Source: Sulfolobales archaeon HS-7 (GTDB lineage: Archaea; Thermoproteota; Thermoprotei_A; Sulfolobales; Sulfolobaceae). From it: a stretch of 64,000 nt of DNA. The stretch covers positions 310,001 to 374,000 of the forward strand of contig AP024596.1 in assembly GCA_019704295.1 (NCBI GenBank). Direction: 5' to 3'. The notes beneath the pieces are model-generated. The model saw nothing but the letters and a program-made list of their open reading frames with translations. It was not told the origin of the DNA and did not search any database. Within the stretch, counting starts at the first letter, position 1. Every line of letters begins with the position of its first letter. Shown here piece by piece: positions 55,252-64,000 of this stretch. Made by a program: the position numbers and the translations under genes.

Positions 55252-56063
55252 TAATCTATCGCCTTTCCCTTCGGATACTTATCCCAAAGCTTTGGATCGT
55301 GAGATATGACGAGTTTGGCCTTCCTTGACTTTTCAATTAACTTCAACTTCCTTATATAGGAGTGCCACTCATCGGCATCTCCCAAGAGCCAACCTTTTGC
55401 CTCAATCTCATGTTCCTCCGGTAAGTGGATGTAATCTCCAGTGAAGACGTATGTGCTCCCTGAATTGGTCTCCGCTATCATTACCTGGTGGCCTGGTGTA
55501 TGCCCTCCAGTAAACTCAAGCGTTATGCCGTCCATAAGTTCGAATTTCTTATCATCGATCGGGTGCCACGAGGCTCCCATTAGGGGAACGAGATCCGCCT
55601 GATCATAAGCTCCTCCCTTGCCCTGCCAAATCATAGAAAGGGCATACTCGAGTTCCCTCTTCTGTACTACAATTGGAACTTTATAATCCTTGAAAATTGC
55701 AGCCTGCCCTATATGGTCTAAATGAAGGTGAGAAATTACAATGAAGCTAATGTCTCCAGGGACTAGTCCAATATTAGCTAACTGCCTCTCAATGAAGTTG
55801 TCATCGTTGAATTTGGTTATCGGAAAGGCCTCCATTAATCCTGGGGCGTGGGTCTTCATGGCTAAAGGTGAGATCCCTGTATCAAATAAAACAACGCCGT
55901 CCTTATGCATCACTACAGCGGCAGTTACGGGAATTTCAACCCACGTTCTCTTAACATTCTTATTGGAGTTCGTTAGAGCACCTCCAGCAGCTCCCGGTAA
56001 GAACCAACCTAGATCTCCGCCCAACCACCCCAAATCCAATAGGTAGATTTTTTCCGCTTTCAT
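55251..56063 (-). CDS. Metallo-beta-lactamase fold lactonase-like hydrolase
   Basis: 270-aa MBL protein of the AHL-lactonase (AiiA)-like branch. The motif HLHLDHIG gives the di-zinc HxHxDH site, with HTPGHQ, TGDYIHLP and VISHDPKLW supplying the remaining ligands. It could open a lactone to a hydroxyacid that the following iron-ADH and GlcD would oxidise. First gene of the operon; AT-rich DNA upstream. Other esterase substrates are possible. Confidence 0.87.
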   Translation of the reverse strand: MKAEKIYLLDLGWLGGDLGWFLPGAAGGALTNSNKNVKRTWVEIPVTAAVVMHKDGVVLFDTGISPLAMKTHAPGLMEAFPITKFNDDNFIERQLANIGLVPGDISFIVISHLHLDHIGQAAIFKDYKVPIVVQKRELEYALSMIWQGKGGAYDQADLVPLMGASWHPIDDKKFELMDGITLEFTGGHTPGHQVMIAETNSGSTYVFTGDYIHLPEEHEIEAKGWLLGDADEWHSYIRKLKLIEKSRKAKLVISHDPKLWDKYPKGKAID

Positions 56064-56332
56064 TTGGGATAAAGTATTGTATTTTTATATAAAACTTTTT
56101 TCAACCTTTTTTCCGTGGTTAAATATTGTGATGAGACTGTATTGAGACCTCCTGTAGGTCCTTTGAATTTTTAGACTTACGAATAGTAACTACTGCATAG
56201 AGAACCTTTATCCCCTAATTAATCGGCAGATATAAAAATCTCCTTAATAATATCCCACTACCTCTATAAATCCTTAAAATGTAATCCTCAACTCAGTTCA
56301 AACTCTTATTCCTAAAATGCGTGTACTGTCCA

Positions 56333-58282
56333 ATGAGATTTCCAAAAGGGAATGGAATTCCGATAGGGGCATTAGGAACTGGTAAGATCGACTTCTTCGA
56401 AGACCTTACAGCAGGAAACATTACTATCGTTAACAACTGGTCGTCACCAATAAGGCAGTTAAGGGGATTTCACATTTACGATATGTCAACAGGCAAGTTC
56501 CTACAACTCGATCCCTATAGATATTCCGAACATAAAAGAGAAGTAAGAACAGCTAAATTAGTTAATGTAGATGCGGTGTTTCCAGAGGTAAAATATAAGT
56601 TCACTGAACCTGAACTCACTGTAAGGATTTTTTCCCCTCTGATACAAGGAGACTTGAAGAACTCCTCAATACCTGGAGTGGTTTTCGAGTTCTCGGGGAA
56701 GGGGGAGATTGCCCTATCCTTTCCAAACATCGTGGGAAGCAGGAGATGGGGAAGAAGGAACACATTGATATCAGGGAAATTAAGCGGTGTGTTTTTCGAG
56801 AACGAGAGGTCGGTGAATTCAGATCCCGCCTACGGGAACGCCTTCTTGGGATGTAACGGATGTAGAGGGTTCACGGGATACAGAAACTGGATCCCATCAG
56901 AAATGGAGGGAATGATTGAGGACCTTTCAGTATTTGACAAGACAAGGGATCTGACGTCACCGGAAATTTACAGAATAGAGAAGTACGCTAGAGAGGAAAT
57001 CTCCGGTATCGTATGGAAGAAAATTAACGGTACCGAGAGGTTTTACCTTACCTGGTTCTTCAATGGTAGACCCCATAATTACCCTTACGGTCACTATTAC
57101 GAGAACTTCTTCTCTAACTCACTAGAAGTAGCGGAGTACCTGGACGAAAACCACCTTGACGTAAGGCTTCCTAGTGTTGAAGGTTGGCTAAACGACGCTT
57201 ACAGGAACTCCTCTTATGTACTAACCTACAGCTGGCTTACAAAGGACGGAAGGTTCGCGGTATATGAGGATCCAGAGATTTCGCTTTTGATGAACACTAT
57301 AGGTTCTATGACGTGGGATTCCCTTTCATTTCTGCTTCTGGACCTTTACCCGGAACTCGTTGAAAAGATGGATGAGTACATGGTTAACTTCACGAGGCAT
57401 GGGGAAGCACCTCACGACCTCGGGGAAGAGAGCATAGAGGATCCTATTTACGGGGCGTCATTCCCTTACTCATGGAATGATCTAGGTCCAACCTTAATTC
57501 TCATGCTTTATAGAGACTACCTTCACACCAAGAGAAAGGATTTCCTGAAGAGGGTATACCCTAAGATGAGGGAGATCCTAGACTGGTTGATCGCTAAGGA
57601 TCGGGATGGCGACGGAGTTCCTGACTCAAACGGAGGCTTTGATAACTCATATGATGGGACTTACATGTATGGCGCGTCTTCTTACATCGCCTCTTTGTTC
57701 GGATGCGCGCTAAAGGCAACCATTTCCGCAAGTAACGAGATGGGAGACGATAGCTCCAAATATGAGGAATTTCTGGAAAGGACAAGAAATACCTTAAATA
57801 CACTTTGGAACGGAAAGTACTTTGTCGCTTGGAGAGATGAGAACGGGGTGCATAATACTAGTCTAAATTCTCAGATCCTTGGGGAGTTCTGGTGTAAAGT
57901 ACTTGGACTAGGTTACGTTACTGATAGAGAGAAAGTTCTGAAAGCCCTCCATTCCATATATGAGTTAAATTACAAGGCTTCGGAATACTGTACTGTGAAT
58001 TCCGTAGCGGAGGATGGAGAAATAGATATGTCAACGGATCAAATGAAGTCCTGCTGGCCTAGAATTAATTTCACTCTTGCCTCTCACATGATCTTTGAGG
58101 GGATGACCGAGGAGGGGCTTAATTTGGCCAAGAGGGAGTGGGAAACTATTTCCACGAGGTATCCGTGGAATCAGCCCTCAAAGATAGACGCCTTTAATGG
58201 GGAGAGGTTCGGACTTCCTTATTATATTGGAAGTAGTGTAGTGTATTTGGTCACAAAAGCGATCTTACAAAGGTTCAAGTAA
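56333..58282 (+). CDS. GH116 family beta-glucosidase/xylosidase-like
   Basis: 649-aa glycoside hydrolase with the DUF608 catalytic region of GH116 (non-lysosomal glucosylceramidase type; S. solfataricus has a characterised member). It starts FPKGNGIPIGALGTGKIDF, with FDNSYDGTYMYGASSY containing the likely acid/base Asp, and SCWPRINF near the end. No signal peptide, so cytoplasmic or non-classically exported. ATG 56333 is preferred over GTG 56321 because of TATA-like CTCTTATTCC about 22-31 nt upstream. Confidence 0.87.
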   Translation: MRFPKGNGIPIGALGTGKIDFFEDLTAGNITIVNNWSSPIRQLRGFHIYDMSTGKFLQLDPYRYSEHKREVRTAKLVNVDAVFPEVKYKFTEPELTVRIFSPLIQGDLKNSSIPGVVFEFSGKGEIALSFPNIVGSRRWGRRNTLISGKLSGVFFENERSVNSDPAYGNAFLGCNGCRGFTGYRNWIPSEMEGMIEDLSVFDKTRDLTSPEIYRIEKYAREEISGIVWKKINGTERFYLTWFFNGRPHNYPYGHYYENFFSNSLEVAEYLDENHLDVRLPSVEGWLNDAYRNSSYVLTYSWLTKDGRFAVYEDPEISLLMNTIGSMTWDSLSFLLLDLYPELVEKMDEYMVNFTRHGEAPHDLGEESIEDPIYGASFPYSWNDLGPTLILMLYRDYLHTKRKDFLKRVYPKMREILDWLIAKDRDGDGVPDSNGGFDNSYDGTYMYGASSYIASLFGCALKATISASNEMGDDSSKYEEFLERTRNTLNTLWNGKYFVAWRDENGVHNTSLNSQILGEFWCKVLGLGYVTDREKVLKALHSIYELNYKASEYCTVNSVAEDGEIDMSTDQMKSCWPRINFTLASHMIFEGMTEEGLNLAKREWETISTRYPWNQPSKIDAFNGERFGLPYYIGSSVVYLVTKAILQRFK

Positions 58283-58677
58283 ATCAAGCCCCCATTAACT
58301 ATCCTTTCTTATTAAACCTTATTCGTATTTCCTTTATTAGATTTTTTATCTGCTTCAATAATAGTTTTTGCTTCTAATTTTATAACCAAATTATAATTGA
58401 AAATCCTTAATTGCTTTACACTGGGCAATTCAGGTTTCCATTTCGAATTGTAATTATTGCAAACAGTGATTAAATAAAGGAAATTATTAAGTGCGAATCC
58501 CTACTTGGTCTATATGATGGAACTCAATTAAATTCGTTTTATTTTTCTAAATAAACTGAATTCGCGATGAACGAGTGAACGGCCCTTTACACTAAGTATT
58601 GATTAATCTAATCAAATTCATAAAAGTTAGAAAATAATTATCATTGTTATAGTATTATTGCGGTTGTTACGCTCATC
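58283..58677. other. AT-rich intergenic region with T-rich stretches
   Basis: T-rich runs soon after the GH116 stop (about 58305-58375) fit archaeal termination. TTATAGTATTA at about 58646-58656 is a probable TATA for the next gene. No gene is seen. Confidence 0.55.
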
Positions 58678-59559
58678 ATGGTTTATAACTATAGCAGAGA
58701 AAATCTACATATGGAACTGAGAAGTGACGAATTGAAAGACATAAAGGATGCAATAAGTAAGCTTGCGGAGGCTCAGTTAAAGTCGGAGGAAGAGATCAGG
58801 AAATTAGGAACCAGTATGAGTAAGTTGGAGGAAACTGTGGTCAAGCTTGCGGAGGCGCAGAGGAGGACAGAGGAGAGGCTTAACGAACTTGCTGAGGTGC
58901 AGAAGCGTAGTGAGGAGAGACTTACTAAGTTGGAGGAAACTGTGGTCAAGCTTGCGGAGGCGCAGAGGAGGACAGAGGAGAGGCTTAACGAACTTGCTGA
59001 GGTGCAGAAGCGTAGTGAGGAGAGACTTACTAAGTTGGAGGAAACTGTGGTCAAGCTTGCGGAGGCGCAGAGGAGGACAGAGGAGAGCTTGGATGAATTA
59101 GCCCGTGTAGTAGCAAACCTATCAACTAAGGTGGAAAGTCTTAACAAAACCGTTAGTAGCATAGGGCAAAGATGGGGCGTAGATTACGAGGAACTCATTA
59201 GAGCCTTCTTTCAGGACTTCGCTAAAAGAGAGGGGCTAGATTTCACATACTTAGATAAGTTCACTTACAAGGATGAAGAGGGTAAATACGGTAAAAAGGG
59301 TAAAGTATATGAAATGGATATACTCGCCAAAAATGACAAGCTCTACCTTATCGAGATTAAATCGTTCGTAGAGGAAGACGACATTGAATGGTTCGATACA
59401 AAAAGCGACATTATAATAAAAGTCCTTAATGCAAGAAATCCCGTAAAGTTAATTCTGGGAGTAAATGTCACTGATGATGCAGTTAAAGCCGCTGAGGGCT
59501 TAGGCATAAAGTTAGTTTATGGGAACGTAATAGAGGTAAAAAGAAAGGAGAAGAAATAG
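58678..59559 (+). CDS. Coiled-coil repeat protein with PD-(D/E)XK nuclease domain (copy 2)
   Basis: 293-aa paralogue of 35160-36173. Residues about 25-155 form a coiled coil with 35-residue repeats (five heptads; LNELAEVQKRSEER plus LTKLEETVVKLAEAQRRTEER in key form). The nuclease domain has Asp214 (YEMDILA), Glu226 and Lys228 (LIEIKS), preceded by QRWGVDYEEL. A TATA-like box lies about 25 nt before the ATG. A small hairpin follows the stop. Function unknown; the coiled coil probably drives oligomerisation. Confidence 0.85.
   Translation: MVYNYSRENLHMELRSDELKDIKDAISKLAEAQLKSEEEIRKLGTSMSKLEETVVKLAEAQRRTEERLNELAEVQKRSEERLTKLEETVVKLAEAQRRTEERLNELAEVQKRSEERLTKLEETVVKLAEAQRRTEESLDELARVVANLSTKVESLNKTVSSIGQRWGVDYEELIRAFFQDFAKREGLDFTYLDKFTYKDEEGKYGKKGKVYEMDILAKNDKLYLIEIKSFVEEDDIEWFDTKSDIIIKVLNARNPVKLILGVNVTDDAVKAAEGLGIKLVYGNVIEVKRKEKK
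58822..59085 (+). repeat. 105-bp tandem repeat array within coding DNA
   Basis: Two full 105-bp copies (58822-58926 and 58927-59031) are identical, with a partial third from 59032. The frame is kept. Unit length and sequence differ from the 63-bp array in the paralogue, so the arrays expanded separately. Confidence 0.92.
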
Positions 59560-59560
59560 G

Positions 59561-59576
59561 TAGAAGAATACTTCTA
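59561..59576 (+). terminator. Hairpin just after the nuclease gene
   Basis: TAGAAG and CTTCTA around AATA, 1 nt past the stop codon, with a T-run at about 59600. Possible terminator or mRNA 3' stabiliser. Confidence 0.35.
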
Positions 59577-59800
59577 GGATCTATGGAAGGCCTCATTAGA
59601 TTTTTATGAAACTGTCTTTGGGGTAGGAAGACCTTAGTGTATCAATATTAAACAAGTAAGAGTTCTAATATACTAAATATACTAAATATGGTATAGAATC
59701 CTTAAATGGGTGATAATTCCTGAATTGGTTACGAAACTACTCTTCTCAACGATTTTGAGAGAGACTTTGAGATAAACTCCTTATTTTTTGGGGGTACTCC

Positions 59801-59947
59801 TTATACTTTCGGTTTTACGAAGTCTCTTTTCAGGGCTGCTAAGGGGTCGCTGAAATTAAAGGCACCATCGCTTTTTACTGTGAACACAAAGTCCCTTACA
59901 AATGGCGAAATACTGTGAACGGGAGTCGAAGTTAACATCTCTAGCAT
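59801..59947 (-). pseudogene. 48-codon protein-like frame, possible remnant
   Basis: Reads MLEMLTSTPVHSISPFVRDF then VFTVKSDGAFNFSDPLAALK and a short basic end. Codon choice looks natural, but I recognise no family and no good promoter precedes it. Could be a gene fragment or chance. Confidence 0.2.
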
Positions 59948-60159
59948 TTTACCTGATATTACGGACAATTATTGACTGTTGAGATGTTCCGCATTACGTT
60001 ACAACTAACAATCATTGTTAGGCTTAACAGTTCAGTGAAATTCCTTTTCTCATTTAGAGCACTAACCTGGTCCTAAACTTGAATGGGATATTTTATTGGG
60101 ATCATTCCTTAACTAAATCAATATAAATAAGGATTAATACTACTGCACTAAATAGGTAC

Positions 60160-60480
60160 ATGATGAGTAAAGAAAAAATAGTTAAGATACTAATGGTAGC
60201 GGAAGAAGAGGACATTACGGTAACGCTTCCCACGTTAAGGAGACTTATGAGACTTATGAAAATAGAGGAGAATGTTTTAGACGAACTAATTGATGAGGGG
60301 AAAGTGAGGTTTGAAGAAATTCCTGCGATCGGAGAGAATGAAGCTAGGTTCGGTAAACTTCCAGTAGTTAGACTCGTCGGGAAAGTTAACCAGGAGATCT
60401 CTGAGGATGAAAGGAGTGCCATAGAGCTCGTTTTAAGGACAAAGACAAAAGATGCCGAGAAATACCTGGGAATATTATAA
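60160..60480 (+). CDS. Hypothetical 106-aa protein
   Basis: Not recognised. Charged helical N-terminus (MMSKEKIVKILMVAEEEDITVTL) and a likely HTH-like or helical bundle (LRRLMRLMKIEENVLDELIDEGKVRFEE); no Cys, no membrane segment. The two consecutive ATGs make the start ambiguous by one codon. ATATAAATAA lies about 30-39 nt upstream. A small regulator is possible, not shown. Confidence 0.7.
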   Translation: MMSKEKIVKILMVAEEEDITVTLPTLRRLMRLMKIEENVLDELIDEGKVRFEEIPAIGENEARFGKLPVVRLVGKVNQEISEDERSAIELVLRTKTKDAEKYLGIL

Positions 60481-60569
60481 TCGTCCTTTCCAGAGTCTGA
60501 TGCTAATAGAGTTTTCGAATAGTTTTGTTAAAAAAGCAGACTTAATTTTCCTCAAAGAGATTTAGAATT

Positions 60570-61616
60570 ATGGGAAAATTGGAAACATTACGAAAACTCA
60601 TGGCAGAGAAGTCGATAGATTACCTTATACTGGCTCCAGGAAGCAATTCGTTTTACTTAACGGGCTTTAAAGAGGAACAAATGGAGAGACCTCTCCTCCT
60701 CATCGTCTCCCATGACGATATCTCCTTCCTTGCCCCGAAAATTTATAAAGAACAGATAGAGGCTTTAGGGTACTCAGGAAAGTTTTTCTCAGACGGAGAG
60801 GACCCTTATCGTGAATTAAACCTTAAGGGTAGGGTAGCAATAGATGACGAACTTAGAACGTCCTTTACTCTGGACGTACTAAAGAGGTATGACGTTAAGC
60901 CGGAAAAAGCCTCAGAAATCATGCTTGAGATAAGGAAGGTAAAGAATGAAGAAGAGATAAGGGTGATGGAAGAAGGGGTGAGGATAGCAGAGAAATCCTT
61001 TGAGGAGCTAATAAACTACATCAAGGAGGGTGTTACGGAGAGAGAATTATCAAGAAGGCTACAGGACATTGTGATAGATAATGGAGCTGAGGGGACGTCG
61101 TTTGAGCCCATCATAACTTTTGGTTCAAGGACTTCAATGCCCCATCTTAGATCTGGGGATAAGATGCTTCGAAAAGGAGAGAACTTGGTTATCGATTACG
61201 GAGTTAAGTATAAAGGCTACTCTACCGACACAACTCGAACTCTGTTCTTTGGGAAGTCTTCAGAGGAATTCAGAAAGGTTTATGAAGCTGTTCTAGAGGC
61301 TCAAACAGAAGGAGAAAAAGTGGAACAGGGGGTTAAGGCGTCTGACGTTGATGCTCGAACGAGAAAAGTAATAGAGAAAAAAGGATATGGTGAATTTTTC
61401 ATACATAGAACAGGTCACGGAATAGGAATAGACGTTCACGAAGGGCCTTACATATCACCCGACAGCCAGGAGATCTTAGTTAACGGCGAGTGCTTTACCA
61501 TCGAACCGGGAATATACCTTCCGGGAAAGTTCGGTGTGAGGATAGAGGACATGGTTCACCTCAGCGGTAGGGCTATTGTTTTTAATTTGCTTGACAAAGA
61601 ATTGTGGGAGATATAG
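60570..61616 (+). CDS. M24 family Xaa-Pro dipeptidase-like aminopeptidase
   Basis: 348-aa pita-bread fold metallopeptidase. All five metal ligands are visible: Asp in VIDYGVKY, Asp in YSTDTTRT, His in HRTGHGIGI, Glu in FTIEPGIY and Glu in VRIEDMV. An N-terminal creatinase-like domain (about 1-120) precedes the catalytic part. It cleaves dipeptides with C-terminal proline in cytoplasmic peptide turnover. The next gene begins right after its stop (TAGATG). Confidence 0.93.
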   Translation: MGKLETLRKLMAEKSIDYLILAPGSNSFYLTGFKEEQMERPLLLIVSHDDISFLAPKIYKEQIEALGYSGKFFSDGEDPYRELNLKGRVAIDDELRTSFTLDVLKRYDVKPEKASEIMLEIRKVKNEEEIRVMEEGVRIAEKSFEELINYIKEGVTERELSRRLQDIVIDNGAEGTSFEPIITFGSRTSMPHLRSGDKMLRKGENLVIDYGVKYKGYSTDTTRTLFFGKSSEEFRKVYEAVLEAQTEGEKVEQGVKASDVDARTRKVIEKKGYGEFFIHRTGHGIGIDVHEGPYISPDSQEILVNGECFTIEPGIYLPGKFGVRIEDMVHLSGRAIVFNLLDKELWEI

Positions 61617-62927
61617 ATGTATTCCGTTATGATTAATTCCCAATCACCTCCAGTGAGGTTTCGCTTGACTTATCAGGAATTACTTGAGAAGTACGGCGAA
61701 CTTTCAATTCCAGTGAGGATTTCAGAACTAGAACCTGAAGATTATCAAGTAGCTGTAGGAGGAGTTCCGAGAATGATGTTACAACTCATAAGTAAACCAG
61801 TTTTCAGTAAAACCAGATGGGTTGCCTTAGGGCCCGGGTACCCCTCCGAAATAGATATGACGGACTTCATGTTTTACCCTGTTTCACCAGAACCGCATAC
61901 CTTGAAGCTCTACACTAGGTTTAAGGAGGGACTGTATAACGAGAGTCACGGGATATCAAGTTACGTGATTTCTGCCGAGGATTACCTGGCTTACATGAAT
62001 TACAATTTCCTTTCTGCGAACACTATGCTGAGGTTCAGGGACGATACTGACATTTACTTTGTTAACGACTTTCAACAACTCCTTATAGGAAATATAATTG
62101 GACCTGCAGCACCAGTAGTTCTCTGGTACCACATTCCCATAGTCCCTGAAAAACTTGACCAGAAGATGAGAGAGTTCCTTCTCAGATCCCTAGAGGGATT
62201 CGATCAGGTTATTGTTAGTACAAAAAGGGATCTGGAGGGACTAGTGAGAACGGGAAGGAAAATAAACGTAACGCAGATTTATCCCTACATAGATCCATCA
62301 TCTTTAGTTAGGCCTACCAAATCCGAGTTGCAGGAGACTAACGATAAATACGGAATAAAGGACGATGACAAAGTCGTCGTAGTTGTTGGAAGAATGGATC
62401 CAATAAAGAGTCAGGATGTTGCAATAAAGGCAATAAATAACGTCGACGCAAAACTCGTTGTCGTCGGTAACGGAAGTTTCACTAGTAGCTCCCTCGGACA
62501 TGATAAGGCGAGTGTTTGGGCAAACCACTTAAAAGGACTAGTGAAGGAACTTCACCTAGAGAATAAGGTCATTTTTACAGGATATGCAAGCGAATCCAGA
62601 CTTTCCGCCCTTTATCAGCGAGCAGATGTTGTTGTACTTCCATCAAATTTGGAGGGCTTTGGACTAGTCGTCTGCGAGGGATGGAGTTTCGAGAAACCTG
62701 TAGTAGTGAGCAGAGGAGCTGGTGCATCAGAGTTGGTCATTGAAGGGGGTAATGGGTACACTTTTACTCCGGGAGATTGGAAAGAGCTAGCGGAAAAAAT
62801 TAAGCTAGCCCTCACCAACGAAAAAACCGGAGTCTTAGGAAAGGAAACCGCGAAACAGTGCTACGTTGATACTGCTCTTAACTCTTTAAAAAAGGTGTTC
62901 GATAACGCGATATCAATGTATATTTAA
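61617..62927 (+). CDS. GT4-like glycosyltransferase
   Basis: 436-aa GT-B fold glycosyltransferase. The C-terminal half has [42 protein letters not shown] and [13 protein letters not shown], typical of GT4 nucleotide-sugar binding. The N-terminal half carries [11 protein letters not shown] and WYHIPIV, the acceptor side. It starts immediately after the M24 stop, so the two are co-transcribed although functionally unrelated. Product (glycan, trehalose-like sugar or lipid) is unknown. Confidence 0.88.
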   Translation: MYSVMINSQSPPVRFRLTYQELLEKYGELSIPVRISELEPEDYQVAVGGVPRMMLQLISKPVFSKTRWVALGPGYPSEIDMTDFMFYPVSPEPHTLKLYTRFKEGLYNESHGISSYVISAEDYLAYMNYNFLSANTMLRFRDDTDIYFVNDFQQLLIGNIIGPAAPVVLWYHIPIVPEKLDQKMREFLLRSLEGFDQVIVSTKRDLEGLVRTGRKINVTQIYPYIDPSSLVRPTKSELQETNDKYGIKDDDKVVVVVGRMDPIKSQDVAIKAINNVDAKLVVVGNGSFTSSSLGHDKASVWANHLKGLVKELHLENKVIFTGYASESRLSALYQRADVVVLPSNLEGFGLVVCEGWSFEKPVVVSRGAGASELVIEGGNGYTFTPGDWKELAEKIKLALTNEKTGVLGKETAKQCYVDTALNSLKKVFDNAISMYI

Positions 62928-63080
62928 AAGAGATAATTCTAGAACTCAAAAATTTTTACGGGGTTACGTAAACATAGGAACTCGTTATCATAAAGCTCTT
63001 TCAAAATTAATGAAAATTTTTCGTTCAAAAATCTCGTCTCTTGAAGATATATCTTGATAAAAACCACAATTTCAAAATGT

Positions 63081-63093
63081 TTTTTAACTTATA
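63081..63093 (+). promoter_or_regulatory. TATA-like box of the DUF973-like gene
   Basis: TTTTTAACTTATA lies 18-30 nt before the ATG at 63111, fitting a leaderless transcript. Confidence 0.45.
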
Positions 63094-63110
63094 ACTCCTG
63101 ATTCTTATAA

Positions 63111-64000
63111 ATGTCAATTGTTTCGGATAGGCAGGCATTACAAGACCTTAAGACCCTATTTTTATATTTCATCATAATGGGAATTATATCTATTGTATCA
63201 GCATTTCTTGGTATTGCCTCAATAGTGAATTTCATAATAGTATTTTTTGTGATCAGGAACACATACCTTAGGACCTTCCAGTCGTTTGCGCAACTCGGAA
63301 GGAATACACAATATGTGAATTACGGTTACTATGGACTTCTGGGAGGATATGGTTTGGGATTTATTGGAGGGATATTTTCGCTTATTGCAGCTGCATTAGT
63401 TTTTGTTAGTCCGTTTGCAGTATATGCTGTAGGTCTTGTGGGCACAATATTTAGTACTTTAGGAATACTTGGTGTGATCGTAGGATTTATACTAGTAGGA
63501 ATAACAATATATTACTGTACACAGCCATATGGAGAGGATCTGTTGAAATTCTCAGGTATAATAATCGCCATTCCTTTTCTGTGGTTTATCGGTTCAATAA
63601 TTGGGTATATCTCCGTTGACGGAGTTATTAACAGATTAGGTCAATACGGGGGTTACCAGCAATTTCCTCCACAGATGGGACAGGTCCCTCCTCCGACCCC
63701 TCAATATCCTCAACAGCCAGTGATTCAGCCTTCATCGCTAAACGCTGTGTATCAAACTGGACAGGGAAGGATCGACTCAGCGGGTAATGCGTATTTTTCA
63801 CTATATTCCACCGTAGGGAACATATCAATTACTAACGTCATCATTGATGAAACAGGAACTAGCGTAATTCCAAATACGATTTATCCAATGACGTTAGGTG
63901 TAGGACCTAACAACGTTACTGCAAAATTCGGAAACATACCTAATTATCAAATGGGGAAAAGTTATCAGTGTACGGTTTCATTGAGTAACGGTATGCAGAT
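63111..64000 (+). CDS. DUF973-like membrane protein, cut by window edge
   Basis: Open frame from ATG 63111 to the window end (296 codons, no stop). About five hydrophobic helices fill residues 10-180 (LFLYFIIMGIISIVSAFLGI, LIAAALVFVSPF, LGVIVGFILVGITIYYC, IIIAIPFLWFIGSIIGYI). A Pro/Gln-rich linker follows (QQFPPQMGQVPPPTPQYPQQ), then a beta-rich soluble domain (NISITNVIIDETGTSVIP) that runs off the edge. This matches the Sulfolobales DUF973 layout. The role is unknown, perhaps cell-envelope related. Confidence 0.8.
   Translation, partial: MSIVSDRQALQDLKTLFLYFIIMGIISIVSAFLGIASIVNFIIVFFVIRNTYLRTFQSFAQLGRNTQYVNYGYYGLLGGYGLGFIGGIFSLIAAALVFVSPFAVYAVGLVGTIFSTLGILGVIVGFILVGITIYYCTQPYGEDLLKFSGIIIAIPFLWFIGSIIGYISVDGVINRLGQYGGYQQFPPQMGQVPPPTPQYPQQPVIQPSSLNAVYQTGQGRIDSAGNAYFSLYSTVGNISITNVIIDETGTSVIPNTIYPMTLGVGPNNVTAKFGNIPNYQMGKSYQCTVSLSNGMQ

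Larger units (their letters stand above)
59560..60159. other. 600-bp intergenic region with a possible small ORF remnant
   Basis: A hairpin follows the nuclease stop. A small minus-strand open frame (59801-59947) reads protein-like. TATA-like ATATAAATAA (60121-60130) belongs to the next gene. Nothing else is recognised. Confidence 0.5.

Noticed and set aside
58773-59162. Long antisense open frame opposite the 105-bp repeats (129 aa)
   Set aside because: It mirrors the coiled-coil repeat on the other strand; Ser/Leu-rich low-complexity text, no start context.
1-64000. tRNA or rRNA genes
   Set aside because: I looked through the gaps by eye and saw no cloverleaf or rRNA-like sequence; a covariance search would settle it.

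Overview
The window reads as chromosome from a thermoacidophilic crenarchaeon of the order Sulfolobales (Sulfolobus/Metallosphaera/Acidianus type). The reasons are: a Holliday-junction nuclease of the Hje subtype (52266-52652), a DUF973-type membrane protein at the right edge, many acyl-CoA and DUF35/thiolase genes, tungsten AOR and GH116 enzymes, and leaderless gene starts with a TATA-like box about 25 nt upstream. Shine-Dalgarno (SD) motifs appear mainly inside operons. I see no rRNA, tRNA or CRISPR array.

Layout. 1-8.6 kb is a lipid or aromatic acyl-CoA block: OYE-type dienoyl-CoA reductase, fatty acyl-CoA ligase, acyl-CoA dehydrogenase, aldehyde dehydrogenase, and a thiolase/DUF35/crotonase operon. 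9-12.3 kb holds a dolichol-phosphate-mannose synthase-like GT2, a small winged-helix protein, a ferritin-like diiron protein and an aldo/keto reductase (AKR). 12.4-22 kb is a defence-like module: a DUF1156 DNA methyltransferase and a DUF499 AAA+ ATPase start divergently 35 bp apart, followed by a locally GC-rich intergenic stretch, a 114-aa orphan gene and a SNF2-family helicase with a C-terminal DUF3883-like nuclease domain. The module lies between an intact AKR gene and the decayed C-terminal fragment of a second AKR gene (22.7-22.9 kb).

23.7-28.7 kb is an operon of two thiolase-fold proteins that have both lost the thiolase Cys and His, two DUF35 proteins (one without its full zinc ribbon) and an acyl-CoA synthetase. 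This is a candidate aldolase/lyase complex rather than a thiolase. 28.8-34.2 kb has a CBS-domain protein, an aldehyde:ferredoxin oxidoreductase and a LutA/LutB-like iron-sulfur operon. 34.2-35.2 kb looks like decayed IS200/IS605 material. Two paralogous proteins with repeat-expanded coiled coils and PD-(D/E)XK nuclease domains lie 22 kb apart (35160-36173 and 58678-59559).

36-56 kb is catabolic: MFS exporter, aminotransferase, DUF255 thioredoxin-fold protein, a 990-aa FAD/Fe-S oxidase, an acyl-CoA dehydrogenase/molybdenum hydroxylase/aldose epimerase operon, a FAD oxidase-DUF1177-M20 operon, Hje, and a lactonase/iron-ADH/GlcD operon. 56-64 kb has a GH116 glucosidase, the second coiled-coil nuclease, a small orphan, an M24 peptidase with an adjoining GT4 glycosyltransferase, and a DUF973-like protein cut by the window edge. 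The most interesting candidates are the methyltransferase/ATPase/helicase-nuclease module with its possible RNA, and the dead-thiolase/DUF35 complex. Functions are inferred from motifs read by eye; no database search was run.
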